Positions 59,311-64,000 of a DNA stretch of 64,000 nt are shown here, in pieces. The stretch lies in assembly GCF_009905375.1 (NCBI RefSeq), contig NC_133656.1, positions 242,104,401 through 242,168,400 of the forward strand, written 5' to 3'. Source of the DNA: Apium graveolens. Its lineage: Eukaryota > Streptophyta > Magnoliopsida > Apiales > Apiaceae. The notes below the pieces were generated by a model. It worked only from the letters and a program-made list of their open reading frames with translations. It ran no database searches and was not told where the DNA came from. Position 1 is the first letter of the stretch; the number at the start of each line of letters is the position of its first letter. A program made the translations under genes and the position numbers.

Positions 59311-59716
59311 GTTGTATGGCGTTGGTATGCAGCAGCTGTTAAAATGAAAGGCTTTGTTTTATCATTGAGCTACTAGTTGGAAGAATCAAGTTTGAATGCT
59401 AGATATAAGGTAGGCTACATGTTTTCTAGTTAAAATAATATGTAAGCAATGACATAAGAAGTTTGTACACTATAAATAGACATACCCAGGAATATAGCAT
59501 TACTACAAAAATTTGAAAACATCAGAGGGAAAAAAAAGAGTCATAACTCTTGAAAGAAAGAAACAAGGCCGTAGCCTTAGTGGTGTAAACAAAACAAAAG
59601 CTGTAGTTTTTATTTATATATAAAGAGTGTGCTTTGTCTGTTTTAAAAAAAATAATTATACATACATAGCAGCAGGTGTTTTAAATATTAGAGTTAGCCC
59701 ATTCACGTTTCCAACA
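59311..59716 (+). repeat. Left LTR of the copia element
   Basis: It ends CACGTTTCCAACA before ACTGGTATCAGAGC. The exact left edge is uncertain because the shared sequence with the right LTR starts at GTTGTATGGCG and may include a few tens of bases that are not LTR. A TATA-like TATTTATATATAAAG lies at about 59610-59625. Confidence 0.75.
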
Positions 59717-59718
59717 AC

Positions 59719-59730
59719 TGGTATCAGAGC
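59719..59730 (+). promoter_or_regulatory. Primer-binding site, initiator tRNA-Met
   Basis: TGGTATCAGAGC two bases after the left LTR. Confidence 0.9.
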
Positions 59731-59749
59731 CAGCGTTCCGTTCAAGAAA

Positions 59750-60696
59750 ATGGCAAATATGGTGCAACCAAATATTCCAAAATTAACGGCAATAAATTAT
59801 GGGAATTGGAGTATCCAGATGAAGGTGTTACTCGGTTCCTACGACAATTGGGATATTGTCGAAAGTCGGTTTATTGAGCCCGCAGATGCTGCCGCTGAAG
59901 TAGCACTACCAAATGCCGAGAAGACGGCATTAAAGGAATCCCGGAAAAAAGACAAGAAGGCGCTATATACAATTTTTCAAGGTGTTGACGAATCTTTGAA
60001 AAAATTTCAGATGCAAAAACGGCGAAAGAGGCATGGGAGATTTTACAAAAATCTTTCCAAGGTGTCGAAAAAGTTAAAAAGGTGCGGCTCCAAGTTCTTC
60101 GTGGCAAGTTCGAAAATATTAAAATGAAGGCCTCAGAAAATATTGGTGAATATGCTACTCGTTTAAAAACAGTGACAAACGAGATGAAGAGAAATGGAGA
60201 AAGTCTCGATGATGTTCGGGTCATGGAAAAATTACTCTGTTCATTGACAAGAAAATTTGACTATGTCGTTACTTCTATTGAGGAGTCAAAAGATTTGTCC
60301 ACAATTTCCATTGATGAGTTAGTTGGTTCACTTCAAGCGCATGAACAGCGGATGAACCAGTATGATGATATAAGCCATTTGGAAAAGGCGTTGCAAAGTA
60401 AGGTGTCCATTGGTGAAAGTTCAAGCAGTAGCAGTTCTGGTCGTGGAAGAGGTGGCTTTAGAGGTGGCTACCGTGGTGGAAGAGGACGTGGAAGACAGTC
60501 CATCAACAGAAGCCAGAACACTGAAGGTTATCGTCCATCTGGCCGTGGTCAGAATTTTAGAAGCCGAGGACGAGGAGGATTTCAACGAGGTGACAAGTCT
60601 CAATTTCAGTGCTATAATTGTAATAAATTTGGCCATTTCAGTTATGAATGTAGATCACCAAAAGTGGAAGAAAGGAGTCATTTTACAGCAGCATAA
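59750..60696 (+). pseudogene. Copia Gag, one frameshift
   Basis: It starts MANMVQPNIPKLTAINYGNW at ATG 59750. A one-base loss near 59995 shifts the frame, and the homologous reading resumes in the frame open from 60082 (EYATRLKTVTNEMKRNGES). A Gly/Arg-rich stretch (GRGRGGFRGGYRGGRGRGR) precedes a CCHC zinc knuckle CYNCNKFGHFSYEC (60610-60651). A stop at 60694-60696 separates gag from pol. Confidence 0.87.
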
Positions 60697-61743
60697 GAAG
60701 ACAAAGATGTTGGCACTGCTATGTTTCTCACTTACAAAGGAGACGAGGAAAGCAAGAAGAATGTTTGGTATCTTGACTCAGGGGCCAGTAATCACATGAC
60801 TGGTCACAAGGAATTATTCACGGAGATAGACGACACCATCAGCGGAGAAGTTACTTTTGGTGACTCGTCAAAGATTCTGGTGAAAGGAAAAGGTACCGTG
60901 CACAATCATGTCAAAGAAAGGTGAAAAGAAATATATAAATGATGTTTATTATATTCCTGCATTGAAAAATAATATTATCAGTCTTGGCCAGCTTGTGGAG
61001 AAAGGATATAATATACAAATCCAGGACAATTCCCTCATTATCAGAAATCAAGCTCGGGAATTGATTGCAAATGTTGAGATGTCAAAAAATCGTTTGTTTA
61101 CGCTTGATATGCAAATAAATGTGCAGAAGTGCTTAAAGTCGGTCATTAAAAATGACTCGTGGTTGTGGCATTTGAGATATGGTCATCTTGGATTTTCTGG
61201 CCTGAAATTATTGTCAAAGACAAAGATGGTAGACGGTTTGCCAGAAATCAACGAACCAGAAAATTTGTGTGAAGCGTGTGTCAAGGGGAAGCAACACAGA
61301 CAAAGCTTTCCCGTTGGAAAATCGTGGAGAGCCAGGAGGCCATTGGAGATAGTTCATACAGATATAGCTGGTCCATTTGATATTCCATCACTTGGAGGTA
61401 ATAGGTATTACCTAACATTTATTGATGATTTTAGCAGGAAAAGTTGGGTGTATATCATCAAAGAAAAATCGAAGGCTCTTGATAAATTCAAGGAGTTCAA
61501 AGCACTGGCGGAAAAACAAAGTGGATATTATTTTTAACACTCAGATCAGACAGAGGAGGCAAGTATACTTCAACCATGTTCAAAAGTTTTTGCAGAGCAC
61601 ATGGCATCAATCATCAGTTGACAACAACATATACTCCTCAACAAAATGGCGTTGCAGAAAGGAAGAACCGCACAATTCTTGACATGGCAAGGAGTATGGT
61701 AAAAGCAAAGCACTTGCCAAGAACTTTCTGGGCGGAAGCCGTT
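60697..61743 (+). pseudogene. Copia protease and integrase region, frameshifted
   Basis: The protease active site reads WYLDSGASNHMTG (about 60766-60804). After a frame break near 60910 the integrase zinc-binding domain (WHLRYGHLGF ... CEACVKGKQHRQSF) and the DDE core start (HTDIAGPFDIPSLGG, FIDDFSRKSWVY) are readable to 61535. A second frame break and a stop near 61744 interrupt the catalytic core. Confidence 0.82.
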
Positions 61744-61758
61744 TAATGCGCAGTTTAT

Positions 61759-62097
61759 TTGTTGAATCGTTGTCCAACAAAAAGTGTCAGAAATAAAACT
61801 CCGAATGAAGCATGGAGCGGAAGCAAACCATCAGTTGGACATCTCAGAATTTTTGGGTGTATTGCTTATGCCCATATTCCCGATCAGAAAAGAAAGAAGC
61901 TGGATGACAAAGGCGAAAAGTGTATTTTAACCGGATATGACAAAAGAAGCAAGGCGTACAGACTCTACAATCCCCTGACGAAGAAATTAATCATTTCTTG
62001 TGATGTTGAGTTCGATGAACCAGATTATTGGAGATGGAGCGAGGATGAAAGAAAAGTTGCTGGTTTATTTTTCAATGGTGATGACGATGACAGGTGA
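61759..62097 (+). pseudogene. Copia integrase C-terminal region
   Basis: It reads LNRCPTKSVRNKTPNEAWSG and FGCIAYAHIPDQKRKKLDDK, the conserved GKR-type end of copia integrase. The frame closes at 62095-62097. Confidence 0.8.
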
Positions 62098-63544
62098 TAA
62101 CCAGAACATTGAAGATGACAGAGATGATGATCAAACTCCTCCACCAAGTCCAAATCAACAAACTCCTGGATCGACACCATCCACGGGAGGAAGCAGCAGT
62201 TCAGGGAGAGCACCACGAAAGATGCGGAGTCTGGATAATATTTATGAAGCAATAAGTCCGGTACAAACATCCTTTGATTATTCCTTATTTTGCTTAATGG
62301 CTGAATGTGATCCAGTTACATTTGAAGAAGCTTCTGAAGAAAGCAAATGGAACAAATCCATTAATGAAGAAATTGGCGCAATCAAGAAGAATGATACATG
62401 GGAGCTCACAGATCTTCCAGAAGGACACAAAGCAATTGGTGTCAAGTGGGTCTATAAAACCAAGACGAATCAAGATGGAGAAGTGGAGAAATACAAGGAG
62501 AGGTTGGTGGCTAAAGGCTACAAGCAGAGATATGGCATTGACTATGATGAGGTATTCGCTCCAGTTGTAAGAGTTAATACCATACGGCTTCTGACAGCAA
62601 TTGCAGCTCAGAACCAGTGGAAGATATTTCAGATGGATGTCAAGTCAGCATTTCTAAATGGTTATCTCGAAGAAGAAGTCTACATCGAACAACCTCCAGG
62701 ATATGTTCAGAAAGGCCAGGAAGATAAAGTCTACCGGCTAAAGAAAGCTTTATACGGCCTAAAACAGGCACCGAGAGCGTGGAATACAAGGATTGATGAG
62801 TATTTTCAGAAAAATGGTTTTGTGAAGAGTCCATACGATCATGCTCTCTACACGAAAACAAATTCAGGGGGAGATATTATGATCATTTGCTTATATGTGG
62901 ACGACATGATCTTTACTGGAAACAATCCTGGTATGTTTGATGATTTTAAGAAAGTTATGACTAACGAATTTGAGATGACAGATATTGGTCAAATGTCATA
63001 CTTTCTTGGAGTCGAGGTGAAGCAAAACAAAGATGGGATTTTTATGTCTCAGAAAAAATATGCGGAGCAGATTTTAAAGAAGTTTAGAATGGAGGAATGC
63101 AAGCCAGTGAGCACGCCAGCAGAAGCAAGCATAAAGCTTAGAATTGATTCAACGAGGGAGTCGGTAAATCCGACATTGTTCAAAAGTTTGGTTGGAAGTC
63201 TGAGGTACCTAACTTTCACTCGTCCAGATATTATGTATGCAGTTGGAATAGTTAGTAGGTACATGGAAAAACCGAAGCAAGATCACTTCATGGAAGCTAA
63301 AAGAATCTTGAGGTACATAAAAGGTACACTTGATCATGGTCTGTTTTACACGCATTCTCAAAATTCAAAATTAGTAGGCCACTCAGACAGTGATTATGGT
63401 GGTGACTTGAATGACGGGAAAAGCACTTCAGGTTATGCTTTTCACATTGGTTCTGCAATTTTTTCGTGGTCATCAAAGAAGCAGCAGACAGTTGCCCTCT
63501 CAACATGTGAGGCGGAATACATGGCAGCAGCAGCATGCGTATGA
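62000..63544 (+). CDS. Copia reverse transcriptase / RNase H ORF, open for 514 codons
   Basis: The frame is open from 62000; the homologous polymerase part starts at about 62100. RT motifs are intact: KWVYKTKTNQDGEVEKYKER, FAPVVRVNTIR, QMDVKSAFLNG, ALYGLKQAPRAW, the catalytic YVDDMIF, SYFLGVEV, and GSLRYLTFTRPDIMYAVG. RNase H motifs include GHSDSDYGGD and STCEAEYMAA, after which the protein ends prematurely at 63544. The stop follows a local rearrangement that removes the last RNase H motif. The ORF is part of a polyprotein and has no own promoter. Confidence 0.82.
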   Translation: MMLSSMNQIIGDGARMKEKLLVYFSMVMTMTGDNQNIEDDRDDDQTPPPSPNQQTPGSTPSTGGSSSSGRAPRKMRSLDNIYEAISPVQTSFDYSLFCLMAECDPVTFEEASEESKWNKSINEEIGAIKKNDTWELTDLPEGHKAIGVKWVYKTKTNQDGEVEKYKERLVAKGYKQRYGIDYDEVFAPVVRVNTIRLLTAIAAQNQWKIFQMDVKSAFLNGYLEEEVYIEQPPGYVQKGQEDKVYRLKKALYGLKQAPRAWNTRIDEYFQKNGFVKSPYDHALYTKTNSGGDIMIICLYVDDMIFTGNNPGMFDDFKKVMTNEFEMTDIGQMSYFLGVEVKQNKDGIFMSQKKYAEQILKKFRMEECKPVSTPAEASIKLRIDSTRESVNPTLFKSLVGSLRYLTFTRPDIMYAVGIVSRYMEKPKQDHFMEAKRILRYIKGTLDHGLFYTHSQNSKLVGHSDSDYGGDLNDGKSTSGYAFHIGSAIFSWSSKKQQTVALSTCEAEYMAAAACV

Positions 63545-63570
63545 CAGGTTATGCTTTTCACATTGGTTCA

Positions 63571-63977
63571 GTTGTATGGCGTTGGTATGCAGCAGCTATT
63601 AAAATGAAAGGCTGGGTTTTATCTTTGAGCTACTAGTTGGAAGAGTCAAGTTTGAATGCTAGATATAAGGTAGGCTGCATGTTTTCTAGTTAAAATAATA
63701 TGTAAGCAATGACATAAGAAGTTTGTACACTATAAATAGACATACCCAGGAATATAGCATTACTACAAAAATTTGAAAACATCAGAGGGAAAAAAAAGAG
63801 TCATAACTCTTGAAAGAAAGAAACAAGGCCGTAGCCTTAGTGTTGTAAACAAAACAAAAGCTGTAGTTTTTATTTATATATAAAGAGTGTGCTTTGTCTG
63901 TTTTAAAAAAAAATAATTATACATACATAGCAGCAGGTGTTTTAAATATTAGAGTTAGCCCATTCACGTTTCCAACA
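63571..63977 (+). repeat. Right LTR of the copia element, followed by a second primer-binding site
   Basis: About 98% identical to 59311-59716. It ends TTTCCAACA at 63977 and is followed by ACTGGTATCAGAGCC (primer-binding site 63980-63991), i.e. by the beginning of another internal region that runs out of the window. Confidence 0.8.
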
Positions 63978-64000
63978 ACTGGTATCAGAGCCAGCGTTTC

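Larger units (their letters stand above)
59311..63977 (+). mobile_element. Copia LTR retrotransposon (Tork-like), nearly complete, decayed pol
   Basis: Terminal direct repeats 59311-59716 and 63571-63977 differ at about seven substitutions and one indel (about 98% identity), so insertion is recent. The primer-binding site is at 59719-59730. The internal order gag, protease, integrase, RT, RNase H is copia. The RNase H end and polypurine tract are missing: at 63544 the ORF runs into a short duplication of GGTTATGCTTTTCACATTGG (first copy 63431). A second primer-binding site follows the right LTR, so the element is part of an LTR-internal-LTR-internal tandem or abuts a sibling. Confidence 0.88.

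Overview
The window is nuclear DNA of a flowering plant, almost certainly a eudicot. The evidence is AT-rich intergenic DNA, a spliced PHD-finger gene with GT/AG introns, an SnRK2 kinase gene, dense Ty1-copia retrotransposons primed by the plant initiator tRNA (TGGTATCAGAGC), CACTA transposons and a nuclear copy of plastid psbA. I cannot name the family from sequence alone. No bacterial or viral genome features are present.

Layout. 1-1742 is the right part of a CACTA transposon that carries a gamma-glutamyltransferase (GGT) exon duplicated in tandem. 1743-4951 is repeat-derived DNA (a hAT-like element, a SINE head, a MITE). 4952-21568 is a rearranged Sirevirus-type copia element flanked by ATAAC, with a large extra ORF downstream of pol; a 3.55-kb LTR-like element (TSD GTGCA) sits inside it. 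21574-25400 holds a decayed psbA insert and old repeats. 25400-30079 is the one apparently intact gene: a six-coding-exon PHD-finger protein of about 550 aa with a leader intron. Tail to tail with it, 30995-44567 (minus strand) is an SnRK2 kinase pseudogene. It is broken by a 1.4-kb TRIM-like element in one exon and by a solo LTR in another, and that LTR is in turn interrupted by a 9,990-bp CACTA transposon (34199-44188). About 44670-59055 is a second, parallel copy of the Sirevirus / psbA insert / PHD block, i.e. a tandem segmental duplication. Its PHD copy has lost its promoter, most of its leader intron and exons 2-6. 59311-64000 is a young but frameshifted copia element whose second LTR is again followed by a primer-binding site.

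The most unusual object is the CACTA element at 34199-44188. It has 22-bp terminal inverted repeats, a CAT target duplication and ACAACGG-type subterminal repeats, but no transposase that I can see. Its interior is a satellite of about 30 monomers of 174 bp, including a 10-monomer higher-order duplication. This is followed by fragments of at least four unrelated host genes (2-Cys peroxiredoxin, HD-ZIP IV START-domain factor, pyruvate kinase, CYP72-type P450). All four are on the same strand and several splice sites are preserved. Together with the GGT-bearing CACTA end at 1-1742, this points to a CACTA family that captures host exons and carries satellite DNA.

Functionally, only the PHD gene looks expressible as a normal host protein. 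The rest shows how nested elements disabled a kinase gene and how a block duplication produced a dead PHD copy.
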